Shown one piece after another: positions 18,320 through 27,811 of a DNA stretch of 64,000 bases (position 1 is its first letter; each line of letters starts with the position of its first letter). The notes beneath the pieces were generated by a model. It saw only the letters and a list, made by a program, of their open reading frames with translations, made no database searches and was not told the DNA's origin. The position numbers and the translations under genes are program-made. The stretch covers positions 1,426,001 through 1,490,000 of the forward strand of contig NC_021741.1 of the NCBI RefSeq assembly GCF_000422085.1, in the 5' to 3' direction. This DNA is from Serratia liquefaciens ATCC 27592. GTDB taxonomy: Bacteria; Pseudomonadota; Gammaproteobacteria; Enterobacterales; Enterobacteriaceae.

Positions 18320-19630
18320 CAGCGCCAACAGCAACAACATCACCGGCGTGTAGCCGTAGCTCGGGTAAATCAGGGTCGCCACCGCCAGGCCAACGGCGCC
18401 GCCGAGATTGTGCAGTGTCCAGGTGATGCCTAACGCGCCGCCGCTTTGCGATTCGTTGACGCTGTTGAGCGTCGCCAACACCAGCGGGCCGAGAATGCAG
18501 CCCCAGCCCAGCCCCATCAGGGCGAAGGCCCCGAGCAGCAGCGGCAGCGGGCTGTCGACGCTAAACCGGCTTTGCAGGGCCGCGGAGCCGGCAAGGGCGG
18601 CAAAACCGAGGATCAACGCCGCGCGTGGGCCGGATTTATCCACCCATCTGCCGACCCAGGGCGAGAGGGCTGCCATCACCGCGGTGGTTGGCAGCAACAA
18701 CAGTCCCAGCATCGTTCCCTGGTAGTGGCGGGTGTTTTCCAGGTAAATCGGCATCAAAAAGAAAGCGGCGCAGTAGAAAAAGGCCAATAGCGCGCTCATC
18801 AGGCAAACGCGCAAAAAGGCGGGACGCCGCAGCAAAACCAGCGGTACCAGTGGCGAATGTGCCCGTCGTTCAACCGGCAGTAGCAGGCCGAGCGCGGCGA
18901 GCGCCAGTGCAGCCGTTAACCCGGTTTTTGCGCTCAGCCATCCCCATTGGCTGCCCTGACTGATGGCCAGCAGCAGCCCGGCAACGCCGATCACCAACAG
19001 CAATAAACCGGGGATATCCAGCCTGCTGCCTTGTTGGGCGCGAGACTCTCGAACGGTTCCCAGGCAGAAGGCGAAACTCAGCGCAATCAGCGGCACGTTC
19101 AACAGAAACACCCAGCGCCAGCCCAGGGAACCGACCAACAGGCCACCGGCCACCGGGCCGATCGCCAGACCCAGGCCGTTGACCGCCAGCAAAATGCCGA
19201 TTGCACGACCGCGCTGCTGCGGCGGCCAGGCATCGGCGACAATGGCCGTAGTGGCGGTGTACAGTACCGCGCAGGCGGCGCCCTGCACAAAACGCCAGAC
19301 GTTGAGCAGCTCAATACTGCCTGAGAGCCCGGCGCCCAACGACGCGGCGGCGAACGTCAGCATTCCGCAGTACAACACCCGACGACGGCCATACAGATCC
19401 GCCAGCCGCCCGGCGCTGACCATAAAGGCGCACAGTGCCATCACGAACAACGTCATCACCCATTGTACGCTGCTCAGGCTGGCGGCCAGCTCACGCTGGA
19501 TCGCGGGGATGGCGGTATTGACGATGGTGAAATCGATACAGCCCAAAAAGCTGGCGATACTGATGCCAATCAGCAGACGCCATAGTTGGGGTGTGCCGCT
19601 GTCGGTCAGAATTTCACTGCGTTCGCTCAT
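18278..19630 (-). CDS. MFS transporter, 14-helix DHA2/EmrB-like
   Basis: 450 residues, drug:H+ antiporter type. The motif A loop is AGRLADLYGRRRV (about 72-84). Motif C in helix 5 is ILLAVNGLGLAIGPVAGGLLVG. DFTIVNTAIPAIQRE in helix 1 is the DHA2 motif D1. The C-terminus WRSR runs 42 bp into the EamA gene on the other strand. Divergent from the LysR gene at 19743, its likely regulator. Substrate unknown. Confidence 0.87.
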   Translation of the reverse strand: MSERSEILTDSGTPQLWRLLIGISIASFLGCIDFTIVNTAIPAIQRELAASLSSVQWVMTLFVMALCAFMVSAGRLADLYGRRRVLYCGMLTFAAASLGAGLSGSIELLNVWRFVQGAACAVLYTATTAIVADAWPPQQRGRAIGILLAVNGLGLAIGPVAGGLLVGSLGWRWVFLLNVPLIALSFAFCLGTVRESRAQQGSRLDIPGLLLLVIGVAGLLLAISQGSQWGWLSAKTGLTAALALAALGLLLPVERRAHSPLVPLVLLRRPAFLRVCLMSALLAFFYCAAFFLMPIYLENTRHYQGTMLGLLLLPTTAVMAALSPWVGRWVDKSGPRAALILGFAALAGSAALQSRFSVDSPLPLLLGAFALMGLGWGCILGPLVLATLNSVNESQSGGALGITWTLHNLGGAVGLAVATLIYPSYGYTPVMLLLLALSLFGGLLAAWRSR

Positions 19631-19742
19631 AGGGGTTTCCTGACAGAGAAGAGTGCGTCCAGTTTACTCAGCGAAGGCGGTAGCCAGTGGCGTTGTTTCA
19701 TCGTTTAATAGGCGAATTAATATCGCCAATAGGGCAGGTATC

Positions 19743-20657
19743 ATGATTTCCAGCGAACGATTACATGCAATCCGCGCCTTTGTGCAGGCGGTGCAGGCCG
19801 GTGGTTTTAGCCGTGCCGCCGAGCAACTGGGCCTTTCGCGTTCAACGGTGGGTAAAGCCGTGGCTCGGCTGGAACAGCGGCTGCAGGTGCGGTTGTTCCA
19901 ACGCACCACGCGCAGCCTGTCGCTGACCGATGAAGGGCAGTTGTTCTATGACGATTGCCTGAAGGCGCTGGCGGCGCTGGAAGCGGCGGAAAACCAGCTG
20001 GCGGTTCGGGCCCAAACACCGGAGGGACGACTGCGGGTATCGCTGCCGGTGCTGTTCGGCCAAAAGTGGGTGATGCCGCCGCTGCTGGCATTGGCGGACC
20101 GTTACCCGAAATTGCACATCGAAGCGTTGTTTTCCAACCGTGCGGCAGATTTGGCGGAAGAGGGGATCGATTTGGCAGTGCGGATCGGTTCGCCGGGTGA
20201 TGCCGTGGCCATCACCGCCCGGCAACTGGGTGAGCAGCAGCAAATACTCTGCGCAGCTCCGGGTTATCTGACACGACAGGGGGAACCGAGCACGTTAGCA
20301 GAACTGTTGCAGCATCAGGCGATTGGCTTACTGCGTGATGGGCGTAGCCAGCCGTGGCATTTGCTGGATGAGCAGGGTAAAGCTCAGCGGTTGTCGCCAC
20401 CGGCCCGTTTGAGATTGGGCAATATGGAGGCGGTGCTGGGGGCTGCCTGCGCCGGTCAGGGGGTTGCCATGCTGCCGCGTTGGCTGGCGCATGATGCGCT
20501 GACGGCCGGGACGTTGCGTGAGGTTTTACCCGGCAGCTGCGGTGCGGGGCTGGCGATTAACGTGGTCTGGCTAAAAGGGACTGGCATGCCGTTACGGGTG
20601 AGGGTCGCCATTGATGCCCTGCTGGCGGCCTTCACCCCCAAAGCGCCGTGGCAGTGA
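19743..20657 (+). CDS. LysR family transcriptional regulator
   Basis: 304 residues. Helix-turn-helix in residues 1-65 (FVQAVQAGGFSRAAEQLGLSRSTVGKAVARLEQ), then a PBP2-like effector domain (about 92-295; it contains SLPVLFGQKWVMPPLLALADRYP). The start at 19743 has AGGGCAGG ahead; the longer frame to 19653 adds 30 residues that do not belong to the fold. A dyad GGCGA-N7-TCGCC lies at 19711-19727. It probably controls the divergent MFS gene and perhaps itself. Confidence 0.87.
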   Translation: MISSERLHAIRAFVQAVQAGGFSRAAEQLGLSRSTVGKAVARLEQRLQVRLFQRTTRSLSLTDEGQLFYDDCLKALAALEAAENQLAVRAQTPEGRLRVSLPVLFGQKWVMPPLLALADRYPKLHIEALFSNRAADLAEEGIDLAVRIGSPGDAVAITARQLGEQQQILCAAPGYLTRQGEPSTLAELLQHQAIGLLRDGRSQPWHLLDEQGKAQRLSPPARLRLGNMEAVLGAACAGQGVAMLPRWLAHDALTAGTLREVLPGSCGAGLAINVVWLKGTGMPLRVRVAIDALLAAFTPKAPWQ

Positions 20658-20730
20658 TTTGGCGCTGGTAAACGCCGGTGGCGCGGCTATGATAAAGCCT
20701 GCTTCCCACCATGCTGCGTACGGGTGACTT

Positions 20731-21360
20731 ATGATCGATGCTTCCACCATTTTGCTGTTTTCCGGGGCCTGTCTGGCGCTGACGGTGACCCCTGGGCCGG
20801 ATATGTTGCTGATTGCCTCGCGCAGCGTTAGCCAGGGGCGCCGTGCCGGTTTCGCGTCACTGGCGGGGATCCAACTGGGTACCTATTGCCACGCGCTGGC
20901 GGCGGCATTAGGCCTGTCGCAACTGTTTGTCGCGGTCCCGCTGGCCTATGATGCGGTGCGCATGTTGGGCGCTGCTTATTTACTGTATCTGGCGTGGAAA
21001 ACGCTGCGATCCGGCAGCAGTTTGCAGGCTTCTGCGGGGTTGGCGGCGGTACCGGCTGCACGCATTTTCCGGCAGGGATTATTCACCAACATTCTTAACC
21101 CAAAAATGGCGCTGTTCGTTTTAGCACTGTTCCCACAGTTTATCGATCCACACGCCGGTTCGCTGGTGGTACAAATGCTGTTGCTGGCGACGGTGTTAAA
21201 TCTGGTGGGGTTGGTGATTAACGGTGGGTTGATCCTGGCGGTCAGCGGCATGAAAAACCGTTTTATCGGCCGCCGCTTCAGTGCGCGCTGGCCGAATTAC
21301 CTGTTGAGCGGCGTGTTCGCCGGGCTGGCCTGCAAGCTGATTTTTGACAGCCGCAAATAG
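20731..21360 (+). CDS. LysE/RhtB family amino-acid exporter
   Basis: 209 residues, about six helices. The RhtB signature is LTVTPGPDMLLIASRSVSQGRRAGFASLAG (residues 17-46), the next conserved piece is FRQGLFTNILNPKMALFVLALFPQF (110-134). Likely exports a neutral amino acid or a homoserine-like compound (family knowledge); the specific substrate cannot be read. It stands alone, 73 bp after the LysR gene on the same strand, and ends 2 bp from a convergent regulator. Confidence 0.86.
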   Translation: MIDASTILLFSGACLALTVTPGPDMLLIASRSVSQGRRAGFASLAGIQLGTYCHALAAALGLSQLFVAVPLAYDAVRMLGAAYLLYLAWKTLRSGSSLQASAGLAAVPAARIFRQGLFTNILNPKMALFVLALFPQFIDPHAGSLVVQMLLLATVLNLVGLVINGGLILAVSGMKNRFIGRRFSARWPNYLLSGVFAGLACKLIFDSRK

Positions 21361-21362
21361 CC

Positions 21363-22199
21363 TTACTCCTGCAAGGATGCTTCAAAAGCCGCGCTGGCCG
21401 GGCATTGCGGCAGCGCGCTGTACATCACCAGCCGCAAATGATTTTCTTCATCGACAATAAACGACGCATGTTCGAAGGTCACCTGGCCGGCGCCCGGTAC
21501 GATGAACGTGCGTTCTCCCTGGCAGCGACCGTGAATGTCATGCTGTTGCCACAGCTGACGGAACTGAGGCGAAACCTGCTCCAGCGCCTGCACCCGCTGT
21601 TGCATGGTGGCGTCTTGTGGCGCACGCGCATAGTCGCGGCGAAAGCTGGCGAGGATTTGCGGTGCCTGCGCTTGCCATTCCACCAGCCGTTGATTGAGTT
21701 GGGGATCGGCAAACAGCATCCACAGCATATTGCGTTGATCCGCCGGGCGATCGCCAATCGCGAATAGCCGTTCCGCCGCCGGGTTCCAGGCGATGATGTC
21801 CCAGCTCAGATTCATCACGTAAGCCGGGCGCAGTTGCAGATCGTCCAGCAAGCGGCGCACCAGCGGTGAAACCTGACACCACTGATGACCGACCGGTACC
21901 GGCGGGCGTTGATGCGCCAGCAAAAACAGATGGTAGCGCCCGGTCGCATCCAGCTTTAATACCCGCGCCAGATTTTCCAGAAAATCGACCGAAACGTTGA
22001 TTTCCCGCCCCTGTTCCAGCCAGGTGTACCAGGTCAATCCTACGCCTGCCAACGCGGCGACTTCTTCGCGCCTCAACCCCGGCGTACGGCGACGCGTGCC
22101 GCTCGGTAAGCCGACGGCCTGCGGTGACAGCTTCTCGCGTTTTTGACGCAGGAAATCCGCCAGATCCTGACGGGTTCGGTTGAGGGTACGCGGTGGCAT
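21363..22199 (-). CDS. XRE family regulator with MmyB-like ligand-binding domain
   Basis: 278 residues from the ATG at 22199; the frame is open upstream to 22460 but crosses the divergent promoter and has no family similarity there. The helix-turn-helix (about 8-85) includes TPGLRREEVAALAGVGLTWYTWLEQGR, the hallmark of this family. The C-terminal part (RPAYVMNLSWDIIAWNPAAERLF and later) is the MmyB-like PAS-type fold that may bind a fatty acid. Divergent from an MFS gene. It probably represses that gene. Confidence 0.86.
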   Translation of the reverse strand: MPPRTLNRTRQDLADFLRQKREKLSPQAVGLPSGTRRRTPGLRREEVAALAGVGLTWYTWLEQGREINVSVDFLENLARVLKLDATGRYHLFLLAHQRPPVPVGHQWCQVSPLVRRLLDDLQLRPAYVMNLSWDIIAWNPAAERLFAIGDRPADQRNMLWMLFADPQLNQRLVEWQAQAPQILASFRRDYARAPQDATMQQRVQALEQVSPQFRQLWQQHDIHGRCQGERTFIVPGAGQVTFEHASFIVDEENHLRLVMYSALPQCPASAAFEASLQE

Positions 22200-22215
22200 A
22201 GCGGCCGTCCTGTTG

Positions 22216-22251
22216 CTGTTAGTAATAGTATAACTGGCTATATAGTAACAG
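22216..22251. promoter_or_regulatory. operator candidate between the MmyB-like regulator and the MFS gene
   Basis: CTGTTAGTAATAG (22216-22228) is mirrored by CTATATAGTAACAG (22238-22251), an imperfect inverted repeat in an AT-rich stretch between the divergent starts at 22199 and 22300. This is the only strong dyad in the interval. Confidence 0.45.
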
Positions 22252-22299
22252 TTTATGACATGTTCCATACTGCCGCCATCGTAATCTTTGGAGGCACGT

Positions 22300-23724
22300 A
22301 TGGAACAGTCATTAGCACAAGGCGATCGTCGTCTGGTGGGGTTACCGGTGTTGCTGTTGGGCGGTTTTGTGACGGTGTTTGACCTGTTTGTGGTGAACGT
22401 CGCGGCGCCGGTGATCCAGCAGCAGTTCGCGGCCAGTTTCGCTGGCGTGGGGTTGATCATTGCCGGTTATGAGTTGGCATTCGGCGTGTTGTTGATTGCC
22501 GGTGGACGTCTGGGCGATCGCTTCGGGCGACAGCGTATGTTTAGCCTCGGCATGCTGGGGTTTTCGCTGACGTCGGCGCTGTGCGGTATGGCTACGTCAC
22601 TGAGTATGCTGATCGTTGCGCGTTTTCTTCAGGGGGCCGCCGCGGCTCTGCTATTTCCGCAGATATATGCGTTGATGCGCGTATTGTACAACCCACATCA
22701 GCGGCGGTGCGCCTTCGCCTGGCTGGGGATGACGCTGGGGCTGGCGGCGATTTTCGGCCAGATATTCGGCGGGTTTATTATTGAAGCCGATGTTTTCGGC
22801 AGCGGCTGGCGTATGATTTTTCTGATCAATCTGCCGATTGGCGTATTGGCAATCGTGGCGGCGCGTCGCATTCCCGAGTCACGTCTTGAACAAGCACAGC
22901 GGCTGGACGGCATGGGCTTGCTGTTGGCGGCGACCGGTTTGCTGTTGCTGCTAGTGCCCTTGTTGGAAGGGCCATCGCGCGGCTGGCCCTGGTGGGTATT
23001 ACCGGCGTTGGCTTGCGGAATTGGCATGCTGTGGGCTTTTATTCGTTGGGAGCGGCGTCTGGCGCAGCGTTCTGGGGATGCGGTCCTGGATCCTGCGCTG
23101 TTGCGGCAGGGCAGTTTTGCCCCGGGGGTGGGCGTGGTGCTGGCGATTTACTCGACCGCCTCTTCGTTCTTTCTGTGTTTTGCCCTGCTGCTGCAAGCGG
23201 GAATAGGCCTGACGCCGTTTCAGGCCGGTAGCCTGTTTGCCCCCGCCAGTGCGGCATTTATGCTGGCCTCGTTCCTGGCACCGGGGCTGGTGCAACGCTG
23301 GGGGAACGGCGTGCTGGCGCTTGGCGTCGCAGTCTATGCCGCCGGCATGGCGCTGTTGGTGGTGGAGGTGCTGTCGGGCGCGGCATTGGTACAACCGTTG
23401 TGGTTATTGCCGGGGCTGGTGATCCTGGGCTTCGGCCAGGCGCTGAGCATGACGCCGTTGCTTAATTTGGTGCTCGGGCTGGCGAAAGAGCATCAGGCCG
23501 GGATGGCCGCGGGGGTCATTTCGACCGTGCAGCAGGTGGGCGGGGCGTTGGGGATTGCCGCCAGCGGCGCGTTTTTTGTTCCCCTGTTGGCGGGCGGTGC
23601 TGGCGCAGAACGTTACGGACAGGCGTTTGCCGGCGCGATGGTTTACAACCTGCTGGCGATGGCCGTTGCCTTCGGCTTGCTGAGGTGGATCATCCAAAAA
23701 CAACGCAAACTGGCCCTTCAGTAA
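22300..23724 (+). CDS. MFS transporter, DHA2-type drug exporter
   Basis: 474 residues from the ATG at 22300 with GGAGG 7 nt upstream. Fourteen hydrophobic helices are likely. Motif A is GGRLGDRFGRQRMF (68-81), the helix 5 region is FAWLGMTLGLAAIFGQIFGGFI, and FVTVFDLFVVNVAAPVIQQQF is the DHA2 helix 1. The proline-glycine motif C is weaker than usual (GQIFGG in place of GPxxGG). Probably a drug or toxic-metabolite pump controlled by the divergent MmyB-like protein. Confidence 0.86.
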   Translation: MEQSLAQGDRRLVGLPVLLLGGFVTVFDLFVVNVAAPVIQQQFAASFAGVGLIIAGYELAFGVLLIAGGRLGDRFGRQRMFSLGMLGFSLTSALCGMATSLSMLIVARFLQGAAAALLFPQIYALMRVLYNPHQRRCAFAWLGMTLGLAAIFGQIFGGFIIEADVFGSGWRMIFLINLPIGVLAIVAARRIPESRLEQAQRLDGMGLLLAATGLLLLLVPLLEGPSRGWPWWVLPALACGIGMLWAFIRWERRLAQRSGDAVLDPALLRQGSFAPGVGVVLAIYSTASSFFLCFALLLQAGIGLTPFQAGSLFAPASAAFMLASFLAPGLVQRWGNGVLALGVAVYAAGMALLVVEVLSGAALVQPLWLLPGLVILGFGQALSMTPLLNLVLGLAKEHQAGMAAGVISTVQQVGGALGIAASGAFFVPLLAGGAGAERYGQAFAGAMVYNLLAMAVAFGLLRWIIQKQRKLALQ

Positions 23725-23784
23725 ACCCATGGCGGGTGTTATTGCTATTTACCGCCAACCGTAAATCCCCAAGGAGCCAAGGTA

Positions 23785-24417
23785 ATGTATCTGCCTGCCT
23801 CATTCCGTGAAGACCAACTGGACGCTCAAATTGCGCTGGTGCGCGCCAACCCGCTCGGCATGTTAATCAGCCAGGGGGAGCAGGGCCTGGTGGCGGATCC
23901 GCTGCCCTTTTTAATCGATGCCGATGAGCAGGGTAACGTCCTGCTGCGGGCGCATTTGTCCCGTGCCAATTCCCATTGGCGGCTGTTACAGGCCGCCAGT
24001 GAGTGCCTGGTGATTTTTCAGGGAAGAGACGGATATATTTCCCCTGGTTGGTATGAGACCAAACGCCGGAGCGGCAAAGTGGTACCCACCTGGAATTACA
24101 GCGTGGTACAGCTGCGCGGTACGCCACGGATCACGGAAGATGCCCGCTGGCTGCGACAACAGCTGGAGGGTTTAACTGCGCTGCAGGAGGGGCGTCAACC
24201 TGAACCCTGGCGAATGGAAGATGCTCAAGCCCACTATATTGCCGCACAGATCCAGGGCATTGTCGGCATTGAGATAGCCGTAACCGAACGTTTGGGCAAA
24301 TGGAAAATGAGCCAAAACCGCAGTGCCGAAGACGCTGATGGGGTGATCGCCGGGCTGCGAGCAGGCGATTCGGACCAGCAGCAACTGGCGGATGAGGTTG
24401 AGCGTCGACGCGGATAG
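23785..24417 (+). CDS. FMN-binding negative transcriptional regulator, PaiB family
   Basis: 210 residues with the start MYLPASFRE and the family segment GYISPGWYETKRRSGKVVPTWNYSVVQLRGTP (about 85-115), which forms the split-barrel FMN fold. The C-terminus has IVGIEIAVTERLGKWKMSQNRS, also conserved. Bacillus PaiB represses sporulation and protease genes with PaiA; the role in enterobacteria is not established. It sits 60 bp after the MFS gene on the same strand, with AAGGAGCC before the ATG. Confidence 0.86.
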   Translation: MYLPASFREDQLDAQIALVRANPLGMLISQGEQGLVADPLPFLIDADEQGNVLLRAHLSRANSHWRLLQAASECLVIFQGRDGYISPGWYETKRRSGKVVPTWNYSVVQLRGTPRITEDARWLRQQLEGLTALQEGRQPEPWRMEDAQAHYIAAQIQGIVGIEIAVTERLGKWKMSQNRSAEDADGVIAGLRAGDSDQQQLADEVERRRG

Positions 24418-24457
24418 GGTATGCTGATCCCAGATTGGATCAGGGGACAGCAGAACG

Positions 24458-25417
24458 ATGGATTACACCAAAATTATCAAAGAAATCGGCCGTGGCAAAA
24501 ACCATGCGCGCGATCTGGATCGGGAAACCGCTTTCCAGCTCTATCAAAAGATGCTGGCCGGTGAGGTGGGCGAACTGGAGTTGGGCGGTATTCTAATCGC
24601 CCTGCGGATTAAAGGCGAAGCCGAAGAGGAAATGCTCGGTTTTTATCAGGCGATGCAGCAACAGGTGATGCGTCTGCAGGTGCCGCAGGGACGGCCGATG
24701 CCGGTGGTGCTGCCAAGCTATAACGGAGCGCGCAAGCAGGCGAATCTGACACCGCTGTTGGCGTTGTTGCTGACGCGCGTCGGGTTGCCGGTAGTGGTGC
24801 ACGGCGTGCTGGACGACAGTACCCGGGTTACCAGCGCGGAAACTTTTCAGGCGCTGGGCCTGCCCTGGTCGCAAGATGCTGCCCATGCCCAACGGCGTTT
24901 GGATAACGGCGAAACGGTGTTTATCCCTGTCTCGGCGCTGTCTGCCCCTTTGGATCTGCAACTTGGCCTGCGCTGGCGCATGGGGGTACGTAACAGCGCC
25001 CATACGCTGGCCAAACTGGCAACGCCGTTTGCTGAACAGGATGTGTTACGCATTGCCAGCGTGTCGCATCCGGAATACGTCGGTCGGGTGGCTTCTTTCT
25101 TCCGTCAAATCGGCGCCCGTGGCTTGCTGATGCACGGCACCGAAGGGGAGGCGTACGCCAATCCTCAGCGCTGCCCGCAGATCCATTACATCGTTAACGG
25201 CGAGCAGCAAGTGTTGCTGGAGCGTCCGGAGCAGGATCCCACGCCGGAGCTGCCGGCAGCCAAGGATGCAGAAACCACCGCTCGCTGGACTGAGCGTTGC
25301 CTGGCGGGGGACGTGGCGATCCCGCTGGCGATCCAACGCCAGATCGCCTGCTGCCTGTTGGCCGCCGGTGAAGTCGACACCCTGGAACAGGGACTTGAAC
25401 GTTTACGCAGCGCGTAA
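24458..25417 (+). CDS. ybiB: DNA-binding protein YbiB (glycosyltransferase family 3 fold)
   Basis: 319 residues, as in E. coli (320). The fold is that of anthranilate phosphoribosyltransferase (TrpD2 type). The N-terminal DYTKIIKEIGRGKNHARDLDRETAF and the region LPSYNGARKQANLTPLLALLLTRVGLPVVVHG replace the catalytic PRPP motif. E. coli YbiB binds nucleic acids and lies next to dinG in the LexA regulon (family knowledge). Here dinG is 7.6 kb away. Confidence 0.9.
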   Translation: MDYTKIIKEIGRGKNHARDLDRETAFQLYQKMLAGEVGELELGGILIALRIKGEAEEEMLGFYQAMQQQVMRLQVPQGRPMPVVLPSYNGARKQANLTPLLALLLTRVGLPVVVHGVLDDSTRVTSAETFQALGLPWSQDAAHAQRRLDNGETVFIPVSALSAPLDLQLGLRWRMGVRNSAHTLAKLATPFAEQDVLRIASVSHPEYVGRVASFFRQIGARGLLMHGTEGEAYANPQRCPQIHYIVNGEQQVLLERPEQDPTPELPAAKDAETTARWTERCLAGDVAIPLAIQRQIACCLLAAGEVDTLEQGLERLRSA

Positions 25418-25466
25418 AACCCTTGCCTATACTGGAATATTTCGCTAATCGGCTGAAAGGATGGTT

Positions 25467-27323
25467 ATGCAACAGGCTCTCGATTACTTCAATCAATTGA
25501 ATCAGGACTATCTTGAGGTGCACCGCACCAAAGAAGATTTGTTTTGGCAAAACTATATGGGCATTGGCGGTGAGGGCGTTTCGGCCCGCTTCTCGGCGGC
25601 GGAAAGCGCCTATAAGCGTTTTATCGCCGAGCCGCGTCGGTTAGCGGAAATTCGTCAACTGTTGGCCGGGCTGGAGGCCCTGCCGCACGATGCTCAGCGA
25701 GATGCGCTGCAGCACGGGCTGAACGGTTGGCTACGCTTTTTTGATTGCAACGCGATTGAAGATGCCGAGGCTCAAACGCTGTTGGATCAAATCATCAGCG
25801 CTGAGGCGGATCTTTATACCCGCCGTAAGGCTAACCCGGTCAGCCATCTGAATGCCGCCGGGCAGCGGGTGAACGCCTCGCTCGGCGAGCTGTTGACCAA
25901 TCAGGCGACCAATGAAAATGAAGAGTATCGTCGCAGCTCGCAGAACGCGCTGCGTGAACTGGAGCAGTGGCTGTTGCATAACGGTCTGCCGGAGCTGATT
26001 AGCCTGCGAAACCGTTTTGCTCGCCAGATGGGCTTTCGTAACTATTTTGACTACAAGGTGAACAAAACCGAGCGTATGACGCCGGAACAGCTGTTCGCCA
26101 TCCTTGATCGCTTCGAGCAGCAAACTCGCGAAGCCAACTCACGTAGCCTGCAGCAGTTGGCGGCGGAGAAGGGTGAACAGGCACTGGAACCCTGGAACGT
26201 ACGTTTTGCCAGCGCCGGTGATGTGACCCGCCAACTGGATCCATACTTCCCGTTTGCCCAGTCGCTGGAGCGTTGGATCAACAGCTTTAAACGGCTGCAT
26301 ATCGGGTTTCGCGGTGCGCAGATGGATCTCGATCTGCTGGTGCGCGAGGGCAAGTATGAAAACGGGTTTATGCATGGGCCAGTGCCGCCGTTTATCCAGC
26401 AGGGAAAATGGCTACCGGCACGCATTAACTTTACCAGCCTGGCGCAGCCGGATCAGGTCGGCAGCGGGGCTCATGGTTTAAATACCTTGTTCCACGAAGG
26501 CGGTCACGCCGCGCACTTTGCCAATATTTGCCAGAATGCGCCCTGTTTTTCGCAGGAATTCCCCCCGACCTCCATGGCCTACGCCGAAACCCAGTCGATG
26601 TTCTGTGACAGCCTGCTGGACGACGCCGATTGGTTGAAACGCTATGCGAAAAACGCGGCGGGTGAGGCAGTGCCGGATACGTTGATTGAGGCCAGCATCG
26701 CTGCGCGTCAGCCGATGCGTGCGTTCAACGAACGTCATATTTTACTGGTGCCTTACTTTGAGTGGGCGTTGTATCAGTGGGATGACGAACAGCGCACGCC
26801 GGAAGCGATAACCGCACTGGCACGTGAAGTTGAGCAAAAAATATTGGGCATCAGCGGCAGCCCGCGGCCGACGCTGGCGATCCCGCATTTGCTGTCGCTG
26901 GAATCGGCCTGCTCATATCAGGGCTATCTGCTGGCGCTGATGGCGGTTGAGCAGACGCGACACTTCTTCTTGCAGCGCGACGGTTACCTTACCGATAACC
27001 CGGCAATTGGTCCGGATCTGGCGCGTCATTACTGGCTGCCGGGTAACGGTGTCAGCCACGACGACACGCTGCGTAGTTTGACCGGTGAAGGTTTCAATCC
27101 GGACTATCTGGCGCAGGCCTGTAATCAGACGGTGGCACAGGCCTGGCAGGCTGCGCAGCAAACCATAGCGGCTGCGGTTGCCCGGCCACAGCCGGCGGCA
27201 GACTTCGATTTGGCGGCACATATCCGCGTGGTGGATGGCGATCGCGTGCTGGCTGACAACGCCGAAGGCGATGAAAAGATGTGCCGTGATTTCGCCGCGG
27301 CGATTAATGCCCGCCTGAATTAA
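25467..27323 (+). CDS. M3 family metallopeptidase (oligoendopeptidase-like)
   Basis: 618 residues. The zinc motif is LFHEGGHAAHFA (His343, Glu344, His347), and AYAETQSMFCDSLL supplies the third ligand Glu near 374. The N-terminal helical half (MGIGGEGVSARFSAAESAYKRF) is that of the M3 oligopeptidases, which cut short peptides in the cytoplasm. No signal peptide. The ATG at 25467 is preferred over 25461 because AAGG then sits 6 nt upstream. It is close behind ybiB (49 bp) and ends at a strong terminator. Confidence 0.87.
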   Translation: MQQALDYFNQLNQDYLEVHRTKEDLFWQNYMGIGGEGVSARFSAAESAYKRFIAEPRRLAEIRQLLAGLEALPHDAQRDALQHGLNGWLRFFDCNAIEDAEAQTLLDQIISAEADLYTRRKANPVSHLNAAGQRVNASLGELLTNQATNENEEYRRSSQNALRELEQWLLHNGLPELISLRNRFARQMGFRNYFDYKVNKTERMTPEQLFAILDRFEQQTREANSRSLQQLAAEKGEQALEPWNVRFASAGDVTRQLDPYFPFAQSLERWINSFKRLHIGFRGAQMDLDLLVREGKYENGFMHGPVPPFIQQGKWLPARINFTSLAQPDQVGSGAHGLNTLFHEGGHAAHFANICQNAPCFSQEFPPTSMAYAETQSMFCDSLLDDADWLKRYAKNAAGEAVPDTLIEASIAARQPMRAFNERHILLVPYFEWALYQWDDEQRTPEAITALAREVEQKILGISGSPRPTLAIPHLLSLESACSYQGYLLALMAVEQTRHFFLQRDGYLTDNPAIGPDLARHYWLPGNGVSHDDTLRSLTGEGFNPDYLAQACNQTVAQAWQAAQQTIAAAVARPQPAADFDLAAHIRVVDGDRVLADNAEGDEKMCRDFAAAINARLN

Positions 27324-27331
27324 ATAGCCAT

Positions 27332-27369
27332 AAAAAAGCCCGCCGATAGCGCGTATCGGCGGGCTTTTT
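27332..27369. terminator. bidirectional rho-independent terminator
   Basis: Perfect 11-bp stem GCCCGCCGATA/TATCGGCGGGC (27338-27348, 27354-27364), loop GCGCG. It is flanked by AAAAAA on the left and TTTTT on the right, so it can serve the M3 peptidase gene and the convergent ybiJ. Confidence 0.92.
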
Positions 27370-27385
27370 CATTGTAATCCGTTAA

Positions 27386-27646
27386 TTACTTGTAGATTAC
27401 CGCGGTGCCGTGCATCAGGTTGTTGCCGCCAGCGGAGGTAATGGTGAACGCTTTGGCACCGGCCGCATCGGCTTTGGCGGACAGTTGCGCTTTCAGGCTG
27501 CTCAGGTCGGTCGCGCCACTGGCAGAGATCACACCGGCCTTCTCAAACTGTGTGGCATCTTGTGCGCTGACGTAGTCGGCAGCAAAAGAAGTGAAAGAGA
27601 CGGCGCTCAGAGCGATAGCAGCAGCAAAAGTTTTGATGTTTTTCAT
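27386..27646 (-). CDS. ybiJ: DUF1471 (YdgH/BhsA/McbA family) small periplasmic protein, YbiJ-like
   Basis: 86 residues, the length of E. coli YbiJ. Signal peptide to about residue 22 (SFA|ADYVSAQ). The fold signature is KAGVISASGATDLSSLKAQLSAKADAAGAKAFTITS, and the end HGTAVIYK matches the family end GTAVIYK. Members are small stress-induced periplasmic proteins whose function is mostly unknown. ATG 27646 is preferred over 27655 because AGGA then has normal spacing. E. coli has ybiJ close to ybiB, as here. Confidence 0.86.
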   Translation of the reverse strand: MKNIKTFAAAIALSAVSFTSFAADYVSAQDATQFEKAGVISASGATDLSSLKAQLSAKADAAGAKAFTITSAGGNNLMHGTAVIYK

Positions 27647-27811
27647 GATAGTCATTCCTGTCTGGTTTTTAAGGGGGAAAGGCGTTTGCCTTTCGATGGA
27701 GTGATTATTGCGCAGTGACAGGAAGGATGAAATCGGAGAGTATTGATAATATCATTCAATTTATTTGATTATTAATTGAACCCTCCCTCCAGAGGAAGAA
27801 AGGGCCGTTTA

